From Aristolochia californica (lineage: Eukaryota; Streptophyta; Magnoliopsida; Piperales; Aristolochiaceae), in NCBI GenBank assembly GCA_029961685.1, contig JARWKL010000009.1, positions 13,263,237-13,327,236 on the forward strand: a DNA stretch of 64,000 nucleotides, read 5' to 3'. The translations under genes and the position numbers were made by a program. Shown in pieces: positions 28,516 through 41,319 of the stretch. Position 1 is the stretch's first letter, and each line of letters opens with the position of its first letter. The notes beneath the pieces were generated by a model. The model was not told the DNA's origin. It did not search any database and saw only the letters and a list, made by a program, of their open reading frames with translations.

Positions 28516-30723
28516 ATCTCGTAGACAAAACAGAGAATAGATGACAACGAAACGAAAATTTTAAAGTTTCTGTATGGAAAAAATTTAAAGCAATAAAAAA
28601 CGTAAGTAAAGAAAATTTATTCACACACCACAAATGAACACAAAAGTTTTGTCATCAAATTTTTGGAAATTCCACTAGTACAACAAGTCCAATAGCTTGG
28701 AATGGATCCAAACCTTTTAAAGAGAATAAAAAATTGCTCATTAAATTCTCAAGTGAATGTGTAGTGGGATACTTAACCGAGTCAAACAAGCCATTATTTT
28801 GCCCATTTACAAAAAGCTGACCTAAAGATCATTGATGATTGTAAAGTGATTTATCATGCGTAACGGGCCATATTTTTCTTTGGAATGACTTTTGGGTCGG
28901 GATCAACACTCAGTTAAAATTCCCTCCCCTCCCCTTTTCCCGACGATTGCAAAACCTGATATATAAAAACTAAAAAGAGGTTTAAATCCCTAAAAATTAC
29001 AGAAACGATTTGGAAACATCTCTCTCTATATTTTTGCATTGTGCATTTCCATTTTAGATGTATACTTCTTTCTAAAATCCATACTTGAGCTCTCACTTTT
29101 CCCTTCATCTCGTAGACAAAAAAGAGAATAGATGATAACAAAATGAAAATTTTAAAGTTAGTGTATGGAAAAAATTTAAAGCAATAACAAAAGTATGTAA
29201 AGAAAATTTATTCACACACCACAAATGAACACAAATGTTTTGTAATCCAAGTTTGGAAAATCCCACTAGTTCATAGAACCCAACAGCTTGGAATTTGATA
29301 AGAAAGAGATTTTTCTACACATGCTTTAAAAATTGGATATACGTGCTTGGAACATGTTAAAGATGCAAATGACCTATGGATCCAAACCTTTTAAAAATAA
29401 TAACAAACCGCTCATTGAATTCTCAAGTGAACGTGCGGTGGGATATTTAACCGAGTCAAACAAGCCATTATTTTGCCCATTTACAAAAAGCTGACCTCAC
29501 GATCATTGATGATTGTAAAGTGATCTATCAAGCGTAACGGGCCATATTTTTTTAAGGAATGACTTTTGGATTGGGATTCAACACTCAGTTCAAATTCCCT
29601 CGCCTCCCCATTTCCTGACGATTGCAAAACCTGATATATAAAAACTAAAAAGTGGTTTAAATCCCTAAAATTTATAGTAACTTTTCTGAAATATCTCTCT
29701 CTATAATTTTCCATTGTGCATTTCCATTTTAGATGTATACATTTTTCTTAAATCAAAACTGTAGCTTTCACTTTTCCCTTCATCTCGTAGACAAAACAGA
29801 CAATAGATGACAACGAAACGAAAATTTTAGATATTGTGTATGGAAAAAATTTAAAGCAATAAAAAACCCAAGTAAAGAAAATTTATTCACACACCACAAA
29901 TGAACACAAAAGTTTTGTCATCAGAGTTTGGGAAATTCTACTAGTTTAACAACTCTAATAGATTGGCTCTCTATAATTGTGCATTGTGCATTTCTATTTT
30001 AGATGTATACATTTTTCTTAAATCAAAACTTGAGTTTTCACTTTGCCCTTCATCTCGTAGACAAAAAGGAGAATAGATGACAACGAAATAAAAATTTTAA
30101 AGTTTGGGTATGGAAAAAATTTTAAGAAATAACAAACGTAAGTAAAGAAAATTTATTCACACACCACAAATGAACACAAAACTTTTGTCATCCAAGTTTG
30201 GGAAATCCCACTAGTTCAAGAACCCCAATAGCTTGGAATTTGATAAGAAAGAGATATTTCTACACATTCTTTAAAAAATGGATATGCATGCTTGAAACAT
30301 GTTAAAGATGCAAATGACCTATGGATCCAAACCTTTTAAAGAGAATAAAAAATTGCTCATTAAATTCTCAAGTGAACGTGCGGTGGGATATTTAACCGAA
30401 TCAAACAAGCTATTATTTTGCCCATTTACAAAAAGCTGACCTAACGATCATTGATGATTGTAAAGTGATTTATCATATGTAACGGGCCATATTTTTGTAA
30501 GGAATGACTTTTGGGTTGGGATTCAACACTCAGTTAAAATTCCCTCGCCTCCCTTTTTCCCGACGATTGCAAAACATGATATATAAAAACTAAAAAGAGG
30601 TTTAAATCCTAAAAATTACACAAATGTTTTGGAAACATCTCTCTATATTTGTGCATTGTGCATTTCCATTTTAGATGTATACTTTTTTCTAAAATCCACA
30701 CTTGAGTTTTCACTTTTCCCTTC
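28516..30723 (+). repeat. Cluster of truncated monomers, copy 1
   Basis: Landmark intervals are 591, 675, 270 and 672 (landmarks 28516, 29107, 29782, 30052). The 591-bp unit lacks about 84 bp: AGCTTGGAAT joins GGATCCAAACC at 28702-28703. The 270-bp unit lacks about 405 bp: TAGATTGG joins CTCTCTATAATT at 29966-29967. Both scars are present in the same order in 38784-40147, so the cluster is one half of a long-range duplication. Confidence 0.93.
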
Positions 30724-33700
30724 TTCTCGTAGACAAAACAGAGAATAGATGACAATGAAATGAAAATTTTAGAGTTTGTGTATGGAAATATTTTTATGCA
30801 ATATAAAATGTAAGTAAAGAAAATTTATTATCACACCACAAATGAACACAAAATTTTTGTCATCCAAGATTGGGAAATTCCTCTAGTATAACATCTCCAA
30901 TAGCTTGGAATTTGATAAGAAAGAGATATTTCTACACATGCGTTAAAAAATGGATATGCATGCTTGAAACATGTTAAAGATGTAAATGACCTATGGATCC
31001 AAACCTTTTACTGGAATAAAAAATTTCTCATTAAATTCCCAAGTGAACGTGCGGTGGGATATTTAACCGAGTCAAACAAGCCATTATTTTGCCCATTTAC
31101 AAAAAGCTGACCTAACGATCATTGATGATTGAAAAGTGATTTATCATGCGTAACGGGCCATATTTTTTTAAGGAATGACTTTTGGGTTGGGATTCAACAC
31201 TCAGTTAAAATTCCCTCGCCTCCCCTTTTCCCGACAATTACAAAACCTGATATATAAAAACTAAAAAGAGGTTTAAATCCCTAAAATTTACAGAAACTTT
31301 TTGGAAATATCTCTCTCTATAATTTTCCATTGTGCATTTCCATTTTGGATGTATACATTTTTCTGAAATCAAAACTTGAGTTTTCACTTTTCCCTTCATC
31401 TCGTAGACAAAACAGAGAATAGATGACAACGAAACGAAAATTTAGAGTTTGTGTATGGAAAAAATTTAAATCAATAAAAAATGTAAGTAAAGAAAATTTA
31501 GTCACACACCACAAATGAACACAAAAGTTTTGTCATCCAAGTTTGGGAAATTCCGCTAGTACAACAACTCCAATAGCTTGGAATTTGATAAGAAAGAGAT
31601 ATTTCTACACATTCGTTAAAAAATGGATATGCATGCTTGAAACATGTTAAAGATTCAATTGACCTATGGATCCAATCCTTTTAAAGAGAATAACAAACCG
31701 CTCATTGAATTCTCAAGTAAACGTGCGGTGGGATATTTAACCGAGTCAAACAAGCCATTATTTTGCCCATTTACAAAAAGCTGACGTAATGATCATTGAT
31801 GATTGTAAAGTGATTTATCATGCGTAACGGGCCATTTTTTTTTAAGGAATGACTTTTGGGTTGGGATTCAACACTTAATTAAAATTCCCTCGCCTCCCCT
31901 TTTCCCGACGATTGAAAAACCTGATATATAAAAACTAAAAAGAGGTTTAAATCCCTAAAAATTACAGAAACGTTTTGGAAACATCTCTCTTTATATTTGT
32001 GCATTGTGCATTTCCATTTTAGATGTATGCTTTTTTCTAAAATCCACACTTGAGTTTTAACTTTTCCCTTCATCTCGTAGACAAAACAGAGAATAGATGA
32101 CAATGAAATGAAAATTTTAGAGTTTGTGTATGGAAAAAAATTAAAGCAATAACAAACGTAAGTAAAGAAAATTTATTCACACACCACAAACGAATAGAAA
32201 AGTTTTGTCATCCAAGTTTGGGAAATTCCAATAGTACAACAACCCCAATAGATTGGAATTTGATAAGAAAGAGATTTTTCTACACATGCTTTAAAAAATG
32301 GATATGCATACTTGATACATGTTAAAGATGCAAATGACCTATGGATCCAAACCTTTTAAAGAGAATAAAAAGTTGCTTATTGAATTCTGAAGTGAACGTG
32401 CGGTGGGATATTTAACCGAGTCAAACAAGCCATTATTATTTTGCCCATTTGCAAAAAAGCAGACCTAACGATCATTGATAATTGTAAACTGATTTATCAT
32501 GTGTAACGGGCCATATTTTTGTAAGGACTGACTTTTGGGTTGGGATTCAACACTCAGTTAAAATTCCCTCGCCTCCCCTTTTCCCGACGATTGAGAAATC
32601 TGATATATAAATACTAAAAAGAGATTTAAATCCCTAAAAAATACAGAAACGTTTTGGAAACATCTCTCTCTATATTTGTGCATTGTTCATTTTCATTTTA
32701 GATGTATACTGTTTTCTAAAATCCACACTTGAGTTTTCACTTTTCCCTTCATCTCGTTGACAAAACAGAGTATAGATGACAATGAAATGAAAATTTTAGA
32801 GTTTGTGTATGGAAAAAATTTAAAGCAATAACAAACGTAAGTAAAGAAAATTTATTCACACCCCACAAACGAACACAATAGTTTTGCCATCCAAGTTTGG
32901 GAAATTCCACTAGAACAACAACCCCAATAGCTAGGAATTTGATAAGAAAGGGATATTTGTACACATGCTTTAAAAAATGGATATGCATGCTTGAAACATG
33001 TTAAAGATGCAAATGACCTATGGATCCAAACCTTTTAAAGAGAATAAAAAAGTTGCTCATTAAATTATCAAATGAACGTGCAGTGGGATATTTAACCGAG
33101 TCAAACAAGCCATTATTTTGCCCATTTACAAAAAGCAGACCTAACGATCATTGATAATTGTAAACTGATTTATCATGCGTAACGGGCCATATTTTTGTAA
33201 GGAATGACTTTTGGTTTGGGATTCAACACTCGGTTAAAATTCCCTCGCCTCCCCTTTTCCCGACGATTGAAAAACCTAATATATAAATACTAAAAAGAGG
33301 TTTAAATCCCTAAAAATTACAGAAACGTTTTGGAAACATCTCTCTCTATATTTGTGCATTGGTCATTTCCATTTTAGATGTATACTTTTTTCTAAAATCC
33401 ACACTTGAGTTTTCACTTTTCCCTTCATCTCGTAGACAAAACAGAGTATAGATGACAATGAAATGAAAATTTTAGAGTTTGTGTATGGAAAAAATTTAAA
33501 GCAATAACAAACGTAAGTAAAGAAAATTTATTCACACACCACAAACAAACACAAAAGTTTTGTCATCCAAGTTTGGGAAATTCCACTAGTACAACAACCC
33601 CAATAGATTTGAATTTGATAAGAAAGAGATATTTTTACACACGCTTTAAAAAATGGATATGCATACTTGATACATGTTAAAGATGCAAATGACCTATGGA

Positions 33701-36700
33701 TCCAAACCTTTTAAAGAGAATAAAAAGTTTCTCATTGAATTCTGAAGTGACGTGCGGTGGGATATTTAACCGAGTCAAACAAGCCATTATTTTGCCCATT
33801 TACATAAAGCTGACCTAACGATCATTGATGATTGGAAAGTTATTTATCATGCATAACGGGCCATATTTTTTTAAGGAATGACTTTTGGGGGGGGATTCAA
33901 CACTCTATTAAAATTCCCTCGCCTCTCCTTTTCCCGACGATTGCAACACCTAATATATAAAAACTAAAAAGAGGTTTAAATCCCTAAAAAATACAGAAAC
34001 TTTTTGGAAATATCTCTCTTTGTATTTGTCTATTGTGCATTTCCATTTTAGATGTATACATTTTTCTTAAATCAAAACTTGAGTTTTCACTTTTCCCTTC
34101 ATCTCGTAGACAAAAAAGAGATTAGATGACAACGAAATGAAAATTTTAGAGTTTGTGAATGGAAAAAATTTAAACCACTAACAAACGTAAGTAAAATTTA
34201 TTCACACACCACAAATGAACACAATAGTTTTGTCATCCTTGTTTGGGAAATTCCACTAGTACAACAACCCCAATAGCTTGGAATTTGATAAGAAAGAGAT
34301 ATTTCTACACATGCTATAAAAAATGGATATGCATGCTTGAAACATGTTAAAGATGCAAATGACCTTTGGATCCAAACCTTTTAAAGAGAATAAAAAGTTT
34401 CTCATTAAAATTATCAAGTGAACGTGCAGTGGGATATCTAATCGAGTCAAACAAGCCATTATTTTGCCCATTTACAAAAAGCAGACCTAACGATCATTGA
34501 TAATTCTAAACTGATTTATCATGCGTAATGGGCCATATTTTTGTAAGGAATGACTTTTTGGTTGGGATTCAACACTCAGTTAAAATTCCCTCGGCTCCCC
34601 TTTTCCCGACGATTGCAAAACCTGATATATAAAAACTAAAAAGAGGTTCAAATCCCTAAAAATTACAGAAACTTTTTCGAAATATCTCTTTCCATATTTT
34701 GCATTGTGCATTTCCATTTTAGATTTATACATTTTTCTTAAATCAAAAAATGAGTTTTCACTCTTTCCTTCATCTCGATGACAAAAAAGAGAATAGATGA
34801 CAACGAAATGAAAATTTTAGACTTTGTTTATGGAAAAAATTTACAGCAATAACAAACGTAAGTAAAAAAAATTTATTCCCACACCTCAAATGAACACAAA
34901 AGTTTAATCAGCCAAGTTTGGAAATTCCACTATTGGAATTTGATAAGAAAGAGATTTTCCTACACATGCTTCAAAAAATGGATATGCATGCTTGAAACAT
35001 GTTAAAGATGCAAATGACCTATGGATCCAAAACTTTTAAAAAGAATAACAAAGCGCTCATTGAATTCTTAAGTGAACGAGCGGTGGGATTTTTAACCGAG
35101 TCAAACTAGCCATTATATTGCCCATTTACAAAAAGCTGAGCTAATGATCATTAATGATTGTAAACTGATTTATCATTCGTAACGGGCCATTTTTTTAAAG
35201 GAATGACTTTTGGGTTGGGATTCAACACTCAGTTAAAATTCCCTTGCCTCCCCTTTTCACGACGATTGCAAAACCTGATATATAAAAACTAAAAAGAGGT
35301 TTAAATCCCTAAAAATTACATAAAATTTTTGGAAATATCTATCTCTATAATTTTGCAGTGTGCATTTCCATTTTAGATGTATAGTTTTTTCTTAAATCAA
35401 AACTTGAGTTATCACTTTTCCTTTCATCTCGTAGACAAAACAGAGAATAGATGACAACGAAATGAAAATTTTAAACTTTGTGTATGAAAAAAATTTAAAG
35501 CAATAAAAAACGTAAGTAAGGAAAATTTATTAACACACCACTAATGAACACAAAAGTTTTGTCAACCAATTTTCGAAAATTCCACTAGTATTACAACCCC
35601 AATAGCTTGCAATTTGACAAGAAAGAGATATTTCTACACGTGCTTTAAAAAATGGATATGCATGTTTGAAACATGTTAAAGATGAAAATGACCTATGGAT
35701 CCAAACCTTTTAAAGAGAATAAAAAACTGCTCATTAAATTTTCAAGTGAACATGCGGTGGGATATTTAACCGAGTCAAACAAGCCATTATTTTGCCCATT
35801 TACAAAAAGCTGACCCAACGATCATTGATGATTTTAAAGTGATTTATCATGCGTAACAGGCCATATTTTTGTAAGGAATGACTTTTGGGTTGGGGTTCAA
35901 CACTCAGTTAAAATTCCCTCGCCTCCCCTTTTCCCGACGATTGCAAAACCTGATATATAAAAACTAAAAAGAGGTTTAAATCCATAAAAATTACAGAAAA
36001 TTTTTGGAAATATCTCTCTCTATAATTTTCCATTGTGCATATCCTTTTTAGATGTATACTTTTTTCTTAAATCAAAACATGAGTTCACTTTCCCTTCATC
36101 TCATAGACAAAACAGAGAATAGGTGACAACGAAATGAAAATTTCAGAGTTTGTGTATGGAAAAAATTTAGAGCAATAAAAAACGTAAGTAAAGAAAATTA
36201 TTCACACACCACAAATGAACACAAAAGTTTTGTCATCCAAGTTTGAGAAATTCCACTAGAACAACAACCCCAATAGCTTGGAATTTGATAAGAAAGAGAT
36301 ATTTCTTCACATGCTTTAAAAAATGGATATGCATTTTTGAAACATGTTAAAGATGCAAATGACCTATGGATCCAAACCTTTTAAATAGAATAAAAAGTTG
36401 CTCATTAAATTATCAATTGAACGTGCGGTGGGATATTTAACCGAGTCGAACAAGCCATTATTGTGCTCAGTTTAAAAAAGTTGACCTAACGATCATTGAT
36501 GATTGTAAATTGATTTATCATGCGTAACGGGGCATATTTTTGTAATGAATGACTTTTTGGTAGGGATTCAACACTCAGTTAAAATTCCCTCGCCTCCCCT
36601 TTTCTCGACGATTGCAAAACATGATATTTAAAAACTAAAAGGAGGTTTAAATCCCTTAATATTACAGAAATTTTTAGGAAATATCTCTCTCTATATTTTT

Positions 36701-38783
36701 GCATTGTGCATTTTGATTTTAGATGTATACATTTTTCTTAAATCAAAACTTGAGTTTTCACTTTTCCCTTAATCTCGTAGACAAAAAAGAAAATAGATGA
36801 CAACAAAATTAAAATTTTAGACTTTGTGTATGGAAAATATTTAAAGAAATAACAAACCTAAGTAAAGAAAATTTATTCACACACCACATATGAACACAAA
36901 CGTTTTGTCATCCAAGTCTGGGAAATTCCGCTAGTTCAACAACCCCAATAGATTGGAATTTGATAAGAAAAAATTTTTCTACAAATGCTTTAAAAAATGG
37001 ATATGCATGCTTGAAACATGTTAAAGATGCGAATGAGCTATGGATCCAAACCATTTAAAGAAAATAAAAAACCACTCATTTAATTCTCAAGTGAACGTGC
37101 GGTGGGATATTTAACCGAGTCAAACAAGCCATTATTTTGCCCATTTACAAAAAGCTGACCTAATGATCATTGATGATTGTAAAGTGATTTATCATGCGTA
37201 ACGGGCCATATTTTTGTAAGGAATGACTTTTGGGTTGGGATTCAACACTCAGTTAAAATTCCCTCGCCTCCCCTTTTCCCGACGATTGCAAAACCTGATA
37301 TATAAAAACTAAAATGAGGTTTAAATCCCTAAAAATTAAAGAAACTTTTTGGAAATATCTCTCTCTATAATTTTCCATTGTGCGTTTCCATTTGAGATGT
37401 ATACTTTTTTCTTAAATCAAACCATGAGTTTTCATTTTTCCCTTCATCTCGTAGACAAAACAGAGAATAGGTGAAAACGAAATGAAAATTTTAGAGTTTA
37501 TGTATGGAAAAAATTTAAAGCAATAAAAAAGGTAAGTAAAGAAAATTATTCACACACCACAAATGAAGACAAAAGTTTTGTCATCCAAGTTTGGGAAATT
37601 CCACTAGAACAACAACCCCAATAGCATGGAATTTCCTAAGAAAGAGATATTTCTACACATGCTTTAAAAAATGGATATGCATGCTTGAAACATGTTAAAG
37701 ATACAAATAACCTATGGATCCAAACCTTTTGTAGAGAATAAAAAGTTGCTCATTATATTATCAAGTGAACGTGTGGTGGGATATTTAACCGAGTCAAACA
37801 AGCCTTTATTTTGCCCATTTACAAAAGGCTGACCTAACGATCATTGATGATTGTAAACTGATTTATCATGTGTAATGGGCAATATTTTTGTAACAAATGA
37901 CTTTTGGGTTGGGATTCAACACTCAGTTAAAATTCCCCTTTTCTCGTGGATTGGAAAACCTGATATATAAAAACTAAAAAGAGGTTTAAATCCCTAAAAA
38001 TTATAGAAACTTTTTTGAAATATCTCGCCATATTTGTGTATTGTGCATTTTCATTTTAGATGTATACATTTTTCTTAAATCAAAACTTGAGTTTTAACTT
38101 TTTCCTTCATCTCGTAGACAAAAAAGAGAATAGATGACAACGAAATGAAAATTTTAGACTTTGTGTATGGGGAAAATTTAAAGCAATAACAAACTTAAGT
38201 AAAGAAAGTTTATTCACACACCACAAATGAACACAAAAGTTTTGTCATCCACGTTTGGAAAATTCCACTACTTCCACAACCCCAATAGATTGGAATTTGA
38301 TAAGAAAGAGATTTTTCTACACATGCTTTAAAAAATGGATATGCATGCTTGGAACAGGTTAAAGATGCAAATGACCTATGGATCCAAACCTTTTAAAAAT
38401 AATAACAAACCGCTCATTGAATTCTCAAATGAACATGCGGTGGGATTTTTAACCGAGTCAAACAGGACATTATTTTTCCCATTTACAAAAAGCTGACCTA
38501 ACGATCATTGATGATTGTAAAGTGATTTATCATGCGTAACGGGTCATATTTTTGGAAGAAATGACTTTTGGGTTGGGATTCAACACTCAGTTAAAATTCC
38601 CTCGCCTCCCCTTTTCCCGACGATTGCAAAACCTGATATATACAAACTAAAAAGAGGTTTAAATCCCTAAAAATTGCAGAAACTTTTTGGAAATATCTCC
38701 CTCTATAATTTTACATTGTGCGTTTCCATTTTAGATATATACTTTTTTATTAAATCAAAACATGAGTTTTCACATTTCCCTTC
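30724..38783 (+). repeat. Nearly regular monomers between the two truncated clusters
   Basis: Landmarks at 30724, 31398, 32072, 32751, 33427, 34101, 34772, 35426, 36098, 36772, 37446 and 38109; intervals 674, 674, 679, 676, 674, 671, 654, 672, 674, 674, 663 and 675. Units from 30724 to 33427 share CTAAAATCCACACTTGAG in front of the landmark. Units 32072, 32751 and 34101 share AAAGCAGACC with TTGATAATT. The 654-bp interval lacks about 19 bp near 34934, where CCACTA joins TTGGAATTTG. The 663-bp interval lacks part of the C-rich tract near 37937. Confidence 0.9.
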
Positions 38784-41319
38784 ATCTCGTAGACAAAACA
38801 GAGAATAGATGACAACGAAACGAAAATTTTAGAGTTTGTTAGGAAAAAATTTAAAGCAATAAAAAATGTAAGTAAAGAAAATTTATTCACACAACACAAA
38901 TGAACACAACAATTTTGTCATCGAATTTTGGGAAATTCCACTAGTACAACAACCCCAATAGCTTGGAATGGATCCAAACCTTTTAAAGAGAAAAATAAAT
39001 TGCTCATTAAATTCTCAAGTGATTGTGCAATGGGATACTTAACCGACTCAAAGAAGCCTAATATATAAAAACTAAAAAGTGGTTTAAATCCAAAAAAATT
39101 ACAGAAAAGTTTTGGAAAGATCTCTCTCAATATTTGTGCATTGTGCATTTCCATTTTAGATGTATACTTTTTTCTTAAATCCACACTTGACTTTTCACTT
39201 TTCCCTTCATCTCGTAGACAAAAAAGAGAATAGATGACAACAAAACGAAAATTTAAGAGTTTGTGTATGGAAAAAATTTAAAGCAATAAAAAACCTAAGT
39301 AAAGAAAATTTATTCACACACCACAAATGAACACAAAAGTTTTGTCATCCAAGTTTGGGAAATCCCACTAGTTCATCAACCCCAATAGCTTGGAATTTGA
39401 TAAGAAAGAGATATTTCTACACATGTTTTAAAATTGGATATGCATGCTTGAAACATGTTAAAGATGCAAATGACCTATGGATCCAAACCTTTTAAAGAGA
39501 AAAAAAAATGCTCATTAAATTCTCAAGTGAATGTGTAGTGGGAAACTTAACCGAGTCAAACAAGCCAATATTTTGCCCATTTACAAAAAGCTGACCTAAC
39601 GATCATTGATGTTTGTAAAGTGATTTATCATGCGTAATGGGTCATATTTTTGTTAGGAATGACTTTTGGGTTGGGATTCAAAACTCAGTTAAAATTCCCT
39701 CGCTTCCCCTTTTCCCGATGATTGCAATACCTGATATAGAAAAACTATAAAGAGGTTTAATTCCCTAAAAATTACAGAAACGATTTGGAAATATCTCTCC
39801 CTATATTTGTGCATTGTGCATTTCCGTTTTAGATGTATACATTTTTCTTAAATCAAAACTTGAGTTTTCACTTTTCCCTCCATCTCATACACAAAAAAGA
39901 GAATAGATGACAACGAAATGAAAATTTTAGAGTTTGTATATGGAAAAAATTTAAAGCAATAACAAACGTAAGTAAAATTTATTCACACACCACAAATGAA
40001 CACAAAAGTTTTGTCATCCAAGTTTGGGAAATTCCACTAGTTTAACAACCCCAATAGATTGGCTCTCTATAATTTTCTATTGTGCATTTCCATTTTAAAT
40101 CTATACTTTTTTCTTAAATCAAAACTTGAGTTTTCACTTTTCCCTTCATCTCGAAGACAAAAAAGAGAATAGATGACAACGAAATGAAAATTTTAAAGTT
40201 TGGGTATGGAAAGAATTTAAAGAAATAACAAAAGTAAGTAAAGAAAATTTATTCACAGACTACAAATGAACACAAAAGTTTTGTCATCCAAGTTTGGGAA
40301 ATCCCACTAGTTCAACAACCCCAATATCTTGGAATTTGATAAGAAAGAGATATTTCTACACATTCTTTAAAAAATGGATATGCATGCTTCAAACATGTTA
40401 AAGATGCAAATGACCTATGGATCCAAACCTTTTAAAGAGAATAAAAAATTGCTCATTAAATTCTCAAGTGAATGTGCGGTGGGATATTTAACTGAGTCAA
40501 ACAAGCCATTATTTTGCCCATTTACAAAAAGCTGACCTAACGATCATTGATGATTGTAAAGTTATTTATCATGCGTAACGGGCCATATTTTTTTGAGGAA
40601 TGACTTTTGGGTTGGGATTCAACACTCAGTTAAAATTCCCTCGCCTCTCCTTTTCCCGACGATTGCAAAACCAGATATATAAAAACTAAAAAGAGGTTTA
40701 AATCCTTAAAAAATACAAAAACATTTTGGAAATATCTCTGTTTCTATTTGTCCATTGTGCATTTGCATTTTAGATGTATACATTTTAGATGTATGCATTT
40801 TTCACTAGTTCAACAACCACAATAGATTGGAATTTGAAAAGAAAGAGATTTTTCTACACATTGTTTAAAAAATGGATATGCATGCTTGGAACATGTTAAA
40901 GATGCAAATGACCTATGAATCCAAACCTTTTAAAAAGAATAACAACCAGCTCATTGAATTCTCAAGTGAACGTGCGGTGGGAATTTTAACCGAGTCAAAC
41001 AAACCATTATTTTGCCCATTTACAAAAAGCTGACCTAACGATCATTGATGATTCTAAAGTGATTTATCATTCATAACGGGCCATACTTTTGTAAGGAATG
41101 ACTTTTACGCTGGGATTCAACACTCAGTTAAAATTCCCTCGCCTCCCATTTCCCGACGATTGCAAAACTTGATATATAAGAACTAAAAAGAGGTTTAAAT
41201 CCTTAAAAATTACCGAAACTTTTTGGAAATATCTCTCTCTATAATTTTGCAGTGTGAATTTCAATTTTAGATGTATAGTTTTTTCTTAAATCAAAACATG
41301 ATCTTTCACTTTTCCCTTC
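38784..41319 (+). repeat. Cluster of truncated monomers, copy 2
   Basis: Landmark intervals are 425, 673, 266 and 1,172 (landmarks 38784, 39209, 39882, 40148). The 425-bp unit has the same AGCTTGGAAT/GGATCCAAACC scar as 28516-29106 (here 38968-38970). It has a second, private deletion at 39057-39058 where AAGCC joins TAATATATAAAA. The 266-bp unit carries the TAGATTGG/CTCTCTATAATT scar at 40062-40063. The 1,172-bp interval holds two units; the second has lost its landmark where TTTTTC joins ACTAGTTCAAC at about 40802. Just before it, a 15-bp segment is tandemly doubled (40766-40780 and 40781-40795, one difference). Confidence 0.92.
40766..40795 (+). repeat. 15-bp tandem duplication inside a damaged unit
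   Basis: The segment at 40766-40780 is repeated at 40781-40795 with one difference (final A versus G). It lies a few bases before the deletion junction at about 40802. It is the only clear short tandem duplication of this size that I saw in the window. Confidence 0.85.
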
